Shown in pieces: positions 24,589-32,980 of a stretch of DNA of 64,000 nucleotides. The stretch is from Pusillimonas sp044464525 (GTDB lineage: Bacteria; Pseudomonadota; Gammaproteobacteria; Burkholderiales; Burkholderiaceae_B): contig NZ_JBIQLE010000007.1 in NCBI RefSeq assembly GCF_044464525.1, forward strand, positions 1-64,000. Direction: 5' to 3'. The position numbers and the translations under genes were made by a program. Numbering within the stretch: the first letter of the stretch is position 1; each line of letters starts with the position of its first letter. The notes under the pieces were generated by a model. The model did no database searches. It was not told where the DNA came from and saw only the letters and a list, made by a program, of their open reading frames with translations.

Positions 24589-24745
24589 GGTGCACTCCCA
24601 TGTCATGTGGTAATACCCTAATTTTACAGGTATTACCATAGGCGCCATAGGCGTCGGGATCGCTGCCGATCATAGGGTATTACAGGAATTCATCCAAGGG
24701 GGTAAGCCACTAGGCAGTGTACCGAGTAGTGCGGCAAAAAAACGC

Positions 24746-25033
24746 TCAGACAAAACGGACTTCCAGGCGTTTGCCCAAAGCTGCAGCGTATTTTTGCAAG
24801 GTGGCGACCGAGGGTGAGTGCTTACCCGTCACCAAGGCGTTTTCCAAACGTGCCACGGCAGGCGCTTGAGTACCCATGCGTTCGGCCACTTGGGCTTGTG
24901 TCAGTCCAGCTTCGGCTCGCGCCCTCAGGATCGCGTCGAGCATAGGCATCTCTTCGCGCTCAATACGCTCGTACTCCGCCCGCACAGCGGGATCCTTGAG
25001 CATCTCTTCAACGAGCTGTTTGTGCGTTTTCAT
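24746..25033 (-). CDS. XRE-family antitoxin
   Basis: A 95-residue protein with a C-terminal helix-turn-helix (about 40-90: RAEAGLTQAQVAERMGTQAP then AVARLENALVTGKHSPSVAT) of the HigA/RelB-partner type that ends in LGKRLEVRF. It overlaps by 26 bases the end of a toxin remnant of the RelE/phage gp49 family, the normal gene order in such modules. The antitoxin looks intact although the toxin is broken. A good site (TAAAGGAGATTAAAG) precedes ATG 25033. Confidence 0.85.
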   Translation of the reverse strand: MKTHKQLVEEMLKDPAVRAEYERIEREEMPMLDAILRARAEAGLTQAQVAERMGTQAPAVARLENALVTGKHSPSVATLQKYAAALGKRLEVRFV

Positions 25034-25145
25034 CTTTAATCTCCTTTAGACGGCGTTCCGCCAAGCGCCGCTCTTTAAGCGGTGTCTTGTCGGTTTTCTT
25101 CACGAAACTGTGGAGTACTGCAAACAAGCCTCTCGCAGCTCGGTG
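25008..25145 (-). pseudogene. RelE/gp49-type toxin remnant (C-terminal end)
   Basis: Upstream of and overlapping the XRE antitoxin, the minus strand reads RGLFAVLHSFVKKTDKTPLK followed by ERRLAERRLKEIKDEN. This is the C-terminal signature (LHxFxKKTxKTP) of RelE/phage-derived Gp49-like toxins. The frame is closed by a stop at 25146-25148, so about two thirds of the toxin are lost. Confidence 0.7.
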
Positions 25146-25757
25146 TCATTTTTTTCCTGTAATGCCTGGGTCAGCCATTTGCGCAAGCGGTCAAGAGATT
25201 CTTGGGTACTTTCCCAGTCGCAAGAATCATGTCTGACACCGGACTCGTTCCAGCTCGTGCTCCAACGATAGCTGGGTAGTAATGCTTCGAAGCCTTCAAC
25301 ATTCTGCTGTAAGCCACCCGGACAAAGCGGCTAGGGAAGAGGTGTAGGCTGACCTTCAATTGCGGTAGACGAGAAACCTGCCAGTCAATAAAGCCTTGGA
25401 CATTGGAGAGTGCTTAAAACTGGCTTTTGTTCATGCTGCCCTGTTTCCTGTTCTGAAGTGAAGTTTCATCTGTATTCGCGTATGAGGTTCTAAATATGCA
25501 GTTAAGTAACTTAAGTTAATAAAGCCTCTCAATAGTAACGAAAGCGCCTTTGTTTGCTAGCGGTGGCGCGGCAACCAGGGTTGAATTCGCCCAGGGCGGC
25601 TTCACAGCCAACGACGGTACGGACAAACATGGCACGGTTCTGCGGTTGAATAAAAAAGCGGTGAGCCTGCGTAGCCAACGTGCCGCGCTATTTGAAGACG
25701 TCTTCCATGCATTGAGCGTGGAGGATCTGTCCGGTCGTTAAGGCACTCGAGAACAGC
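25146..25757. other. 612-bp space without an intact gene
   Basis: No complete gene is recognised. The left part (25150-25380) gives only short unrecognised frames. Around 25440-25560 the sequence is AT-rich. The right end, 25672-25741, encodes a plus-strand tail LRSQRAALFEDVFHALSVED and is similar in inverted orientation to 28820-28876. It reads as decayed accessory DNA. Confidence 0.5.
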
Positions 25758-26159
25758 TTAAGAACGACCTTCCATAACCCTGCGAGCCGCTTCCACAAGA
25801 AACCCACTGCGTGTGGCGCCGTGTGCTTTCACGTAGCTATCAATTTTTGCCAATACCCGGCGCGGAACGGTGATATTGATTTTTTCAGTGCGCCCGTCGA
25901 AGCGTGAAGTATCAACGTCAACGATCGCCCACACGCCGTCGATAAACTCAGGATTACGTCGGTGTGTGGCGATGCGAAGTGGTAGCGGTATGTCGTGACC
26001 GTCTTCCACCAAACCTTCAAGATGCAGATCAATCGCTTCTATAACGGATTCCAGCGCTTCTTCAAAGCTATCGCCCGCCGAGAAGCAGCCGGGTAAATCG
26101 GGCACCGTAACGCCGTATCGGACGCCGTCGTCTGTATGTAGCACTACCGGAAATCGCAC
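25758..26159 (-). CDS. hicB: HicB family antitoxin (orphan)
   Basis: A 133-residue HicB. The N-terminal RNase-H-like fold reads RFPVVLHTDDGVRYGVTVPD then LPGCFSAGDSFEEALE, and the C-terminal ribbon-helix-helix reads KINITVPRRVLAKIDSYVKA. GTG 26159 is taken as the start because AGGAGG stands 5 bases upstream; the longer frame to 26183 reads through that site. HicB normally follows a 60-codon hicA toxin gene, but none can be read upstream, so the antitoxin is alone. A HicB fragment also occurs at 31190-31258. Confidence 0.88.
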   Translation of the reverse strand: MRFPVVLHTDDGVRYGVTVPDLPGCFSAGDSFEEALESVIEAIDLHLEGLVEDGHDIPLPLRIATHRRNPEFIDGVWAIVDVDTSRFDGRTEKINITVPRRVLAKIDSYVKAHGATRSGFLVEAARRVMEGRS

Positions 26160-26236
26160 GTTACCTCCTACTTTCTCAAACAAATCGGTATTCGTAGAAG
26201 CCGACCGTAGCTTTACAACCAGCTAAGGTCAAACCC

Positions 26237-26263
26237 TAAACTTCCCTCGCCGCTCGCCGTCAA
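26237..26263 (+). promoter_or_regulatory. Sigma-28 (FliA) promoter of fliC
   Basis: TAAACTTC-N11-GCCGTCAA matches the sigma-28 consensus TAAAGTTT-N11-GCCGATAA at the most conserved positions with exact spacing. It lies 243 bases before the fliC start, giving a long 5' leader. Confidence 0.75.
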
Positions 26264-26505
26264 CCTGTACATCAAGCAGTCGATTTTGTTTCGCCGGCAG
26301 GGTTTGTCAAAAAAGTAAATCCGCGCTAAAGCCACACGAAACGGCGCTTTTATCCCTAAAGTAAAAACATCGGGCTCCGTAATCCAGGCTGTACAGGAAA
26401 TACCGGGCCTGCCCAACACCCAGGTGAAGGGCCAGGATTCCACCCGGAAACGGGCTTTCCTGGTCAACCGGCGGTTATGCCGCCTTTTCCCTACAGGAGT
26501 AATCC

Positions 26506-28410
26506 ATGTCTGTTATTAATACCAACTACCTGGCTCTGGTTTCGCAAAACAACCTGACCAAGTCGCAAAGCGCCCTGGGCACGGCCATTGAGCGCCTGTC
26601 TTCCGGCATGCGCATCAACAGTGCCAAGGACGATGCCGCCGGCCAGGCCATCGCCAACCGCTTCACGGCCAACATCAAGGGCCTGACCCAAGCCGCTCGT
26701 AACGCCAACGATGGTATCTCCATCGCTCAGACGACCGAAGGCGCACTGAACGAAATCAACAATAACCTGCAGCGCATCCGTGAACTGTCGGTTCAGGCCG
26801 CTAACGGCTCGAACTCGGAGACCGACCTGGAGTCCATTCAAGCTGAAATTACGCAGCGCCTGGATGAGATTAACCGAGTGTCGGATCAGACACAGTTTAA
26901 CGGTGTCAAGGTGCTGGCTCAAAAAAATGATCTGACCGTGCAGGTTGGATCACGTGATGCGGAAACCATCTCTGTTAACTTGCGCCAGATTAACTCTACC
27001 ACCCTGGGTTTGAGCACCTTCAACATCGAAGGCGCGATCACCGGCAAGGAGATGACGGCGATCACAACAGGCAACGAAATCGAGACGACTACTACCGTCA
27101 ACATCGCTGCCAACTCCTATGCGGTGTCCAACCCTGGCGGCACTACTCTCGCACTGGATGCCGACGACCCGCTTTGGGCATCAAAAACGGCAGGCGAATT
27201 TGTGGTGAAGGCCGAAGACGGTAAATTCTATGCTCTAGAATTTAACGCAGCAACAGAAAAATGGGTCTGGGACTCGTCTGCAGGCCCCGTAGCTGACACC
27301 ACTGTTGATGTGGATGGTGGCCCGGTCACAAGCCTGCCGGTATACAGCACCGTTGATGGCTCCGAAGCTGTTGATCTTGCTGACTTAGTTACCGTCGTTA
27401 CCAACAATGGCTCTGGGAATAACACAACAGACCTTGATCTTGACTTAGGCACGCTCTACCAGCTGACGGATCGAACCAATGACCCGACTGGCACGCAGTC
27501 GTTCGCCGTCAAAGCAAGCGATAATAACTACTATATCGTTACCGGTTCGGCTACGCTTAACGGTGGCGGTGACCCAGCAGACCCAGCAGACTACACGTTT
27601 TCATGGGACGCCATTGACGTTGATGTGCCCGCTAATCTGGACCAGATCAGCGCCGACAACGTCGGCGCCGCAGTTACCCGAATTCAAGTAGGTACCTTTA
27701 CTGCAACTCCTGACGTCGACCTGCACAACGACAACCTGGATTCTGCGCCGACTGCTGTCAATCTTTTCGCTCTGGCAGATGGTAAAGGCTACGTCGTTGA
27801 GGATAGCGATGGTAATTATTTTGAAGCTGATATAACTGACCCCGCTAACATCACCTGGAACTCCAGCAGCACACAAGTTGATGCATCTCTGGTCGACGCC
27901 GGTGCCGGTAAAGAAATCACTGAGCTCGTGACGGGCACGGCGAACGGAGTTATTTCCGGTCTTGGTACTGGTGAGTCACTGCATAGCTACGAAGACGCCG
28001 ACGGAAACACGCAGTACGTCGTTCAAGGCTCTAACGCCGATGGTGAAACAACGTACACACGTGCCACTATTTCAACCGATCCTTCGACCGGCAATATCAC
28101 CGTAACCAAGAGCACGGCTGAAAATGCGGCCATGACGGTAGATCCGTTGGCTATGCTTGATAAGGCGTTGCAGAATGTTGACAGCCTGCGTTCCGAGCTT
28201 GGTGCGATTCAAAACCGCTTCCAGTCCACCATCGCCAACCTGAACAACACCGTCAACAACCTGTCCGCAGCCCGTTCGCGCATTGAAGACGCCGACTACG
28301 CAGTCGAAGTCTCCAACATGACCCGCGCGCAGATCCTGCAGCAGGCTGGTACCTCGGTTCTGGCACAAGCCAATCAGGTTCCGCAGACTGTGCTGTCGCT
28401 GCTGCGTTAA
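26506..28410 (+). CDS. fliC: Flagellin
   Basis: A 634-residue flagellin. The conserved N-terminal D0/D1 region (about 1-175: MSVINTNYLALVSQNNLTKS and RINSAKDDAAGQAIANRF) and C-terminal region (about 545-634: ARSRIEDADYAVEVSNMTRA, ending VPQTVLSLLR) form the filament core. The middle of about 370 residues is a large Asp/Thr/Gly-rich surface domain with repeated motifs such as DGKFYALE, DNNYYIV, DGKGYVVED and DGNYFEADI. It is exported by the flagellar apparatus. CAGGAG precedes ATG 26506. It is the only flagellar gene in the window and is flanked by antitoxin remnants. Confidence 0.97.
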   Translation: MSVINTNYLALVSQNNLTKSQSALGTAIERLSSGMRINSAKDDAAGQAIANRFTANIKGLTQAARNANDGISIAQTTEGALNEINNNLQRIRELSVQAANGSNSETDLESIQAEITQRLDEINRVSDQTQFNGVKVLAQKNDLTVQVGSRDAETISVNLRQINSTTLGLSTFNIEGAITGKEMTAITTGNEIETTTTVNIAANSYAVSNPGGTTLALDADDPLWASKTAGEFVVKAEDGKFYALEFNAATEKWVWDSSAGPVADTTVDVDGGPVTSLPVYSTVDGSEAVDLADLVTVVTNNGSGNNTTDLDLDLGTLYQLTDRTNDPTGTQSFAVKASDNNYYIVTGSATLNGGGDPADPADYTFSWDAIDVDVPANLDQISADNVGAAVTRIQVGTFTATPDVDLHNDNLDSAPTAVNLFALADGKGYVVEDSDGNYFEADITDPANITWNSSSTQVDASLVDAGAGKEITELVTGTANGVISGLGTGESLHSYEDADGNTQYVVQGSNADGETTYTRATISTDPSTGNITVTKSTAENAAMTVDPLAMLDKALQNVDSLRSELGAIQNRFQSTIANLNNTVNNLSAARSRIEDADYAVEVSNMTRAQILQQAGTSVLAQANQVPQTVLSLLR

Positions 28411-28497
28411 TTCGCAACGAGGATTGGTAGGTTTCAACTGGCCCAAACTTTTCGTCCATCTGAAAAGACTTGAGCCGGGATAAGAAGTCAGTAAAGC

Positions 28498-28528
28498 TGG
28501 CCCCTTTAGCCCAAAGCTTCAGGGGCCA
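28498..28528 (+). terminator. Possible fliC terminator
   Basis: Perfect 8-bp stem TGGCCCCT/AGGGGCCA with a 15-base loop, 88 bases after the fliC stop and followed by TTTC. The U-tract is poor, so this is a moderate call. Confidence 0.45.
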
Positions 28529-28595
28529 TTTCAATACGCGATATATCAATGACGGAGCAATTGGAAAAACAACGAGAATTCAACCACGCCGCAAT

Positions 28596-28790
28596 GGCTT
28601 AGGGGTAACACGGACTACGCTTTCGATGCTGCTCAACGAGCGTTCGCACCTATCCTCGGAGAAGGCCTTTGGCGTGTCAATGGACACGCTCATGCGAATG
28701 CAGAACAGCTATGACATTGCCCAGGCCCGGAAGCGTGAAGGTGAAATTAAAGTCAAGCCGTTCAAAGGCAAGCAGCCTGCAGTGGCCTGA
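28596..28790 (+). pseudogene. Decayed duplicate of the HigA antitoxin
   Basis: Reads GVTRTTLSMLLNERSHLSSE joined to KAFGVSMDTLMRMQNSYDIA and the basic tail KVKPFKGKQPAVA. It is nearly identical to the C-terminal two thirds of the intact HigA at 31823-32155, but lacks six codons (MALRIE, an in-frame 18-base deletion) and the proper N-terminus. Similarity ends directly after the stop in both copies. No toxin gene precedes it. Confidence 0.8.
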
Positions 28791-28819
28791 TGGCAGATCT
28801 GAAACGCTGGACGCTGCAG

Positions 28820-28876
28820 ATACTCGACGCTCAATGCATTGAAGACGTATTCAGTATTCAAATAGCGCGACACCAG
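28820..28876. repeat. Inverted partner of a segment at 25672-25741
   Basis: CGACGCTCAATGCATTGAAG and the following AATAGCGCGACAC resemble the reverse complement of 25672-25725 (CCACGCTCAATGCATGGAAG, AATAGCGCGGCAC), with a short indel. The two copies flank fliC in opposite orientation. Neither belongs to a recognised gene; both encode a similar tail (FNALSVEYL / FHALSVEDL). Confidence 0.5.
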
Positions 28877-29074
28877 CGCGCGGGTGGCGCCAATGGCACA
28901 GGTGGCGTACTCATGGGTGGAACCGTTCGAAGAACGGTATAAGCCGACAAATCCGTTCTGTTCTGCGCTTTTCCAGCTGCTTGCGGGCGCTATGCTGTTG
29001 TTTTTCCAGCATTTCGAGCGCTGCCTGCTTGCCGTTGCAAATTGCAGAGCGCCACTCTCCATCAGGAGCCAGAA

Positions 29075-30784
29075 TTGACCACCATGCAAGAGCCCGTCGA
29101 CGGCATTGAGAACGCTACGCAGCAGGCAAACCGGGAAATTACCGAAGCCTATGACAAGCGCGTTTACACTTCGAATGCCTTTCCGTTTTCTTCTCCGGGG
29201 CATCTGCGCGCGGCCGCGCACTTGTATGGCCTAAGCTCGGTACCCCTGGAAAACGCCCGCGTGTTGGAGTTGGGCTGCGCAGGCGGCGGCAACTTGCTGC
29301 CTTTTGCGGTGGCTTACCCGAAGGCGCACGTGGTGGGTGTGGATTTGTCTTCGGTGCAGGTGGAGCAGGGCAAGGGAGTGATCGAAGCCCTGGGCATCGG
29401 AAAACTGCATCTGCACGCGATGAGCCTTACCGACATCACGCCCGAGTTCGGCCAGTTCGACTACATCATTGCGCATGGCGTATTCAGTTGGGTGCCGCCC
29501 GAGGTGCGCGAGGCCATGATGCGCATCCTGCGCGAAAACCTGTCGCCCCTGGGCTTGGGCTACATCAGCTACAACACGTATCCAGGCTGGAAGGCGGGCG
29601 ACATCGTGCGCGACGCCATGCTGTTGCACAGCCACGGTGTGGAGTCCGAGGAAGACAAGCTGGCCAGTGCGAAGGCGGTTTTGAATCTGCTTTCCGAGGG
29701 GCTGGCCGGCAACAATCCGTTGGCGCCTTCCCTGCGTGGGGCCGTGGCGCAGTTGCGCAAGCAGTCCGATTACTACATTGCCCACGAATATCTCGAAGCG
29801 TTCAATAACCCCTGCTATTTACTGGAGTTTGCCAGCCTGGCCAGTCAGCATGGCCTAGCGCATGTGGGCGACGTCGAGCCGCATGTGGAAATGTCGGCCA
29901 CCTATGGGCAAAACGTACAGTTGAACCATAGCCTGGTGGCCTTGGGCCAGCCGCGCGAGATGCGTCAGCAGTACCTGGATTTTGCAGTGGGGCGCAACTT
30001 TCGCAAGAGCTTGGTGGTGCATCAGGAAAGGGTGCAGCAGATTCTAGCCAGCGTCGAAACAGAACAGTTGGCTCAATTGCGTTGGGCGGGGCAGTTTACC
30101 GAGGTCGAGCCCGAGGCGAACGCGCCTGCGGGCAGGCGTGCCTTTCGCAGTTACAAGAATCGGCCCCTGTATACCAGCGAGGCCGCCGTCATCGGCATTG
30201 TGCAGGCGCTGTCAGGTGCATGGCCCGCCAGCTTAAGCTTTGACACCTTGCTGGCGCGGGTACAACCGGGGTTGCCCGAAGCCGGCGATGATGCGGCTGC
30301 GCGTAACGTGGTGTTGAACGCTTTGCAGACCTTGTTCCGGCTTAACAGCCTGCGCTACGCGTTTGAGGCTTCACCTTACGAACAGGCGGAATCGGTGGTT
30401 TCGCCCGGTGAGCTGAAGGGTTCTGAAGCTGATGCTTCACAGGCCGCCGGTGCGGCGGGGCAGGGCGCGCCCCAGCTCATCCAGGGCATGGCGCATATTC
30501 ACCAGCAACGCCAGGACCCGGCTTTTGGCGTGGGAATGTACAACCTGTGGCATGACAGCATCAACCTTAAGCTAAAAGAAGCCGAGGCCTTTCTGCTGCC
30601 CCATATCGACGGCAGCCGATCCCGCAAGCAATTGGCCACCTTGCTACGTGATGCGTTGAATCGAGGCGACTTCCCTTTCACCGACGGCAAATCCCTGAAA
30701 GGCCAACGCAACCTGGACGCCACGGCGGACAAGATTGTGGGTAAGTTGCTTGATCTGTTGAGTCGGCAGGGGTTGTTGGTGTAG
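29075..30784 (+). CDS. SAM-dependent methyltransferase with regulatory domain
   Basis: A roughly 569-residue protein. A class I methyltransferase domain comes first, with motif I VLELGCAGGGNLLPFA, then VVGVDLSSVQVEQG and FDYIIAHGVFSWVP. A methyltransferase-regulatory-type domain (PF10119-like) and a C-terminal segment (SRSRKQLATLLRDAL) follow. The TTG at 29075 has AGGAG 6 bases upstream; ATG 29084 is an alternative, while the TTG at 29042 lacks a site. The target is unknown. Being the first intact gene after fliC, it might modify flagellin, but antitoxin debris separates the two and related proteins occur in other contexts. Confidence 0.85.
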   Translation: MTTMQEPVDGIENATQQANREITEAYDKRVYTSNAFPFSSPGHLRAAAHLYGLSSVPLENARVLELGCAGGGNLLPFAVAYPKAHVVGVDLSSVQVEQGKGVIEALGIGKLHLHAMSLTDITPEFGQFDYIIAHGVFSWVPPEVREAMMRILRENLSPLGLGYISYNTYPGWKAGDIVRDAMLLHSHGVESEEDKLASAKAVLNLLSEGLAGNNPLAPSLRGAVAQLRKQSDYYIAHEYLEAFNNPCYLLEFASLASQHGLAHVGDVEPHVEMSATYGQNVQLNHSLVALGQPREMRQQYLDFAVGRNFRKSLVVHQERVQQILASVETEQLAQLRWAGQFTEVEPEANAPAGRRAFRSYKNRPLYTSEAAVIGIVQALSGAWPASLSFDTLLARVQPGLPEAGDDAAARNVVLNALQTLFRLNSLRYAFEASPYEQAESVVSPGELKGSEADASQAAGAAGQGAPQLIQGMAHIHQQRQDPAFGVGMYNLWHDSINLKLKEAEAFLLPHIDGSRSRKQLATLLRDALNRGDFPFTDGKSLKGQRNLDATADKIVGKLLDLLSRQGLLV

Positions 30785-30801
30785 CGGCGGGCGGTAGTGG
30801 G

Positions 30802-30875
30802 CTGAATCGAACCGGGAATCGCAGAGGCTGTTTGGTTAAAGTAAAACAGGTTCCGCGAGTCCCGGTTCGATTCAG
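30802..30875. repeat. Long imperfect hairpin with perfect 16-bp outer arms
   Basis: Arms CTGAATCGAACCGGGA (30802-30817) and TCCCGGTTCGATTCAG (30860-30875) are perfect reverse complements. The 42-base centre continues the pairing imperfectly (CGCAGAGGCTGTTT against AAACAGGTTCCGCG). No U-tract follows. It lies 17 bases after the methyltransferase stop and directly abuts the broken Abi gene. Confidence 0.8.
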
Positions 30876-30995
30876 TTGAAGGTAGAACCTGGCAACTTCT
30901 TCATCATCGACACGCATACCACGTTGCCGGAGGATGGCTATCTGTTGGCCGTAGGTCGTTGAGGGTTTTGTGAATGGAAGTTTCGGCGTCGTCAT
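30876..30995 (-). pseudogene. Abi-family (Abi_2/AbiD-like) gene, N-terminal remnant
   Basis: Minus-strand ATG 30995 begins MTTPKLPFTKPSTTYGQQIA then ILRQRGMRVDDEEVARFYLQ, the N-terminus of Abi_2 family abortive-infection proteins, where FYLQxLNYYRLxxY should follow. Similarity breaks after FYLQLN, at the arm of the hairpin 30860-30875. About 40 of roughly 300 codons remain. Confidence 0.7.
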
Positions 30996-31189
30996 AGCAC
31001 GCTTATGCCGTAGAGTGGCCTGTCGACTGACGATGCACTGGCCCCAGAAATGAGTAACCCGCCGGTTTGAGGATACGCTTGCGCGCATAGCCTTGGCGGG
31101 TCTTGTTACTTGAATTGTATCTGACTTTCAGGGCGAGGGGTAGATACTGATCCAGCTCGGTTCCCCACGTTGGCCTGTCGCAGCAAGTC

Positions 31190-31258
31190 TATAACTATGA
31201 AGGCTTGGTGGAAGACGGCCACGACATACCGCTTCCACTTCCCATCGCCACACACACC
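31190..31258 (+). pseudogene. HicB antitoxin fragment
   Basis: The plus strand reads YNYEGLVEDGHDIPLPLPIA THT, matching HLEGLVEDGHDIPLPLRIATHR inside the orphan HicB at 25758-26159. Only about 23 codons survive, with no start. The rest of 30996-31522 shows no recognisable gene apart from a 20-base sequence at 31396 shared with the hicB upstream region. Confidence 0.65.
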
Positions 31259-31522
31259 GCGCCTAGTCGTAGGGCGCACGCGAGCCGTGAAGGATAGTAG
31301 GGGTGGGGAGAGGACTATTGGCAGGCATGTCTTCTTGGAAAGCTTGCTCAATAGATCTAAGGAAGCAGTGCGCCTGTTGGTCAAGTTCGAGTACGGGTCG
31401 GCTTCTACGAATACCTAGTTCCTTGAGATGCTGGAATACTAACAATCCAATGATTCAGCCGCACCGGCGAATGTATTGCGTAACTTGACACCGAACGAAC
31501 CTCCTGTTAATTTGCATATTAC

Positions 31523-31813
31523 ATGAAGATCAGAAACGTGATCCATAAGGGGCTGCGACGCTTCATTGAGCATGATGATGCCAGCGGTCTACAACCCGCC
31601 GTTGTGCCAAAAATCAGACGCATGGTCACTTTCCTTCAGGAGATGGAGCGAGAGAATGAGCTGCGTACGGTGCCAAGCTGGAAAGCTCATACGCTGATTG
31701 GCGACCGCCAGGGTACGTGGAGCTTGTCCGTAACGAAAAATTGGCGGATGACGTTTCGGATCATTCAAGATGGGCTCGAGATCATCGACCTTGATTATGA
31801 GGATTATCACTAG
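31523..31813 (+). CDS. higB: HigB/RelE-type toxin
   Basis: A 96-residue basic toxin of the HigB (RelE/ParE superfamily) type: KIRNVIHKGLRRFIEHDDAS, then LIGDRQGTWSLSVTKNWRMT and the acidic end GLEIIDLDYEDYH. Such toxins cleave mRNA on the ribosome. The gene is followed after 9 bases by its XRE antitoxin, the inverted toxin-first order typical of higBA. It looks complete and is one of two apparently intact toxin-antitoxin pairs in the 21-33.6 kb zone. Confidence 0.92.
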   Translation: MKIRNVIHKGLRRFIEHDDASGLQPAVVPKIRRMVTFLQEMERENELRTVPSWKAHTLIGDRQGTWSLSVTKNWRMTFRIIQDGLEIIDLDYEDYH

Positions 31814-31822
31814 AAGGTGACC

Positions 31823-32155
31823 ATGAACTCTGCTGCTGGTTTTCGCATGAAGAGCCCCGCGCATCCGGGCGGATTTATTAAGCACGAGATTATCGAGCCG
31901 CTCGGCCTGTCGGTAACGGCGGCGGCGGAAGCGCTAGGGGTAACACGGGCTACGCTTTCGACGCTGCTCAACGAGCGTTCACATCTTTCGTCGGAGATGG
32001 CCTTGCGGATTGAAAAGGCCTTTGGCGTGTCTATGGACACACTCATGCGAATGCAGAATAGCTATGACATCGCCCAGGCCCGAAAGCGTGAAGGTGAAAT
32101 CAAAGTCAAGCCGTTCAAAGGCAAAAAGCCTGATTCGCAGCCTGCCGTGGCCTGA
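31823..32155 (+). CDS. higA: HigA-type XRE antitoxin
   Basis: A 110-residue antitoxin. The helix-turn-helix is LSVTAAAEALGVTRATLSTL then LNERSHLSSEMALRIEKAFG (VapI/HigA type), continuing MDTLMRMQNSYDIAQARKRE with a basic C-terminal tail. It neutralises HigB and represses the operon. ATG 31823 is preferred to the GTG at 31817 because AAGG sits 6-9 bases before it. A decayed copy of its last two thirds is found at 28596-28790. Confidence 0.93.
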   Translation: MNSAAGFRMKSPAHPGGFIKHEIIEPLGLSVTAAAEALGVTRATLSTLLNERSHLSSEMALRIEKAFGVSMDTLMRMQNSYDIAQARKREGEIKVKPFKGKKPDSQPAVA

Positions 32156-32365
32156 TGGTATTTAGGGGGCATGACTAGAGTCATTACACGAAGGACCGCC
32201 GCTCTTGCCTGGGCACCGCACGCGGATATCGACGCGGGGCCCAAATCTTACGGCCTGCCAGTCGCAAATGGTGGGTCGCGAACTCACATCTGAAACCACA
32301 ACCTCAATCGGGTCTATCACGCGTTTCTTATCGCGTCGCGATACAGTATCTGTGGTCTTGTCATC

Positions 32366-32980
32366 ATGGATGCGCTCAACATGGCTTACCCCAGTTTTTT
32401 CGATCAGATTCCCACCATTACGCTGCGTGATCCGCTTTCCCGGCTGCTGGGTTCGGCCGAAGATGGTCTTATCGAATATTCCTATGCCGAGGTGGTGAAG
32501 CTTACCGGGCATTCCTGCCCGACGGTGGCGGGAGCCTGGCTGATGACCACGCGCGCCTTGAAACGGCTGTATGGCGATGAGGCTCCCACCCGAGGCGGCA
32601 TTGCGGTTTCGTTTCGCAATAGCGCTGTGGAAGGCGTGACGGGTGTTATTGCCAGTGTGGCGGGCTTCATTACCGGGGCCACGACGGATACTGGCTTCAA
32701 GGGCCTGCGCGGGCAATTCGACCGGCGCAACCTCATGCACTTCGAGCAGCCCATCGCGGGCGAGATCCGCTTCGAGCGGCTCGACACGGGGCAGGGCGTT
32801 ACGGTCAGCTTCAATGCGTCGGTGGTGCCGCCGTCGGCACAGATGATGCCCCAGCTTTTTGCTGCGCTGCAGGCCGACGCCACGCCCGAGCAGCAGGCGG
32901 CCTTTGCCGAAACCTGGCAGGGGCGGGTGCGCACCATCTTCCAAAACGCCGACCACCCAGGGCTGATCCAGTACCACTGA
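32366..32980 (+). CDS. FmdE-like protein (formylmethanofuran dehydrogenase subunit E family)
   Basis: A 204-residue protein with the FmdE-family signature YAEVVKLTGHSCPTVAGAWL and later ALKRLYGDEAPTRGGIAVSF. In methanogens FmdE-like proteins accompany molybdenum formylmethanofuran dehydrogenase; bacterial members have a His/Cys metal site and no proven role. It stands alone after higBA with 210 bases of apparently non-coding sequence before it. The usual C-terminal zinc finger of longer FmdE proteins is absent. The ATG at 32366 lacks a strong ribosome-binding site. Confidence 0.75.
   Translation: MDALNMAYPSFFDQIPTITLRDPLSRLLGSAEDGLIEYSYAEVVKLTGHSCPTVAGAWLMTTRALKRLYGDEAPTRGGIAVSFRNSAVEGVTGVIASVAGFITGATTDTGFKGLRGQFDRRNLMHFEQPIAGEIRFERLDTGQGVTVSFNASVVPPSAQMMPQLFAALQADATPEQQAAFAETWQGRVRTIFQNADHPGLIQYH

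Noticed and set aside
25171..25359. 62-residue minus-strand ORF
   Set aside because: No recognisable family, no ribosome-binding site, and it lies in decayed accessory DNA.
28709..29221. 170-residue minus-strand ORF
   Set aside because: It runs through the higA remnant and the methyltransferase start on the opposite strand and resembles no family; only its middle matches the segment repeated at 25672.
30860..30875. tRNA 3' end (GGTTCGATTC resembles a T-loop)
   Set aside because: The sequence is one arm of a perfect inverted repeat; no acceptor, D or anticodon arms can be built around it.
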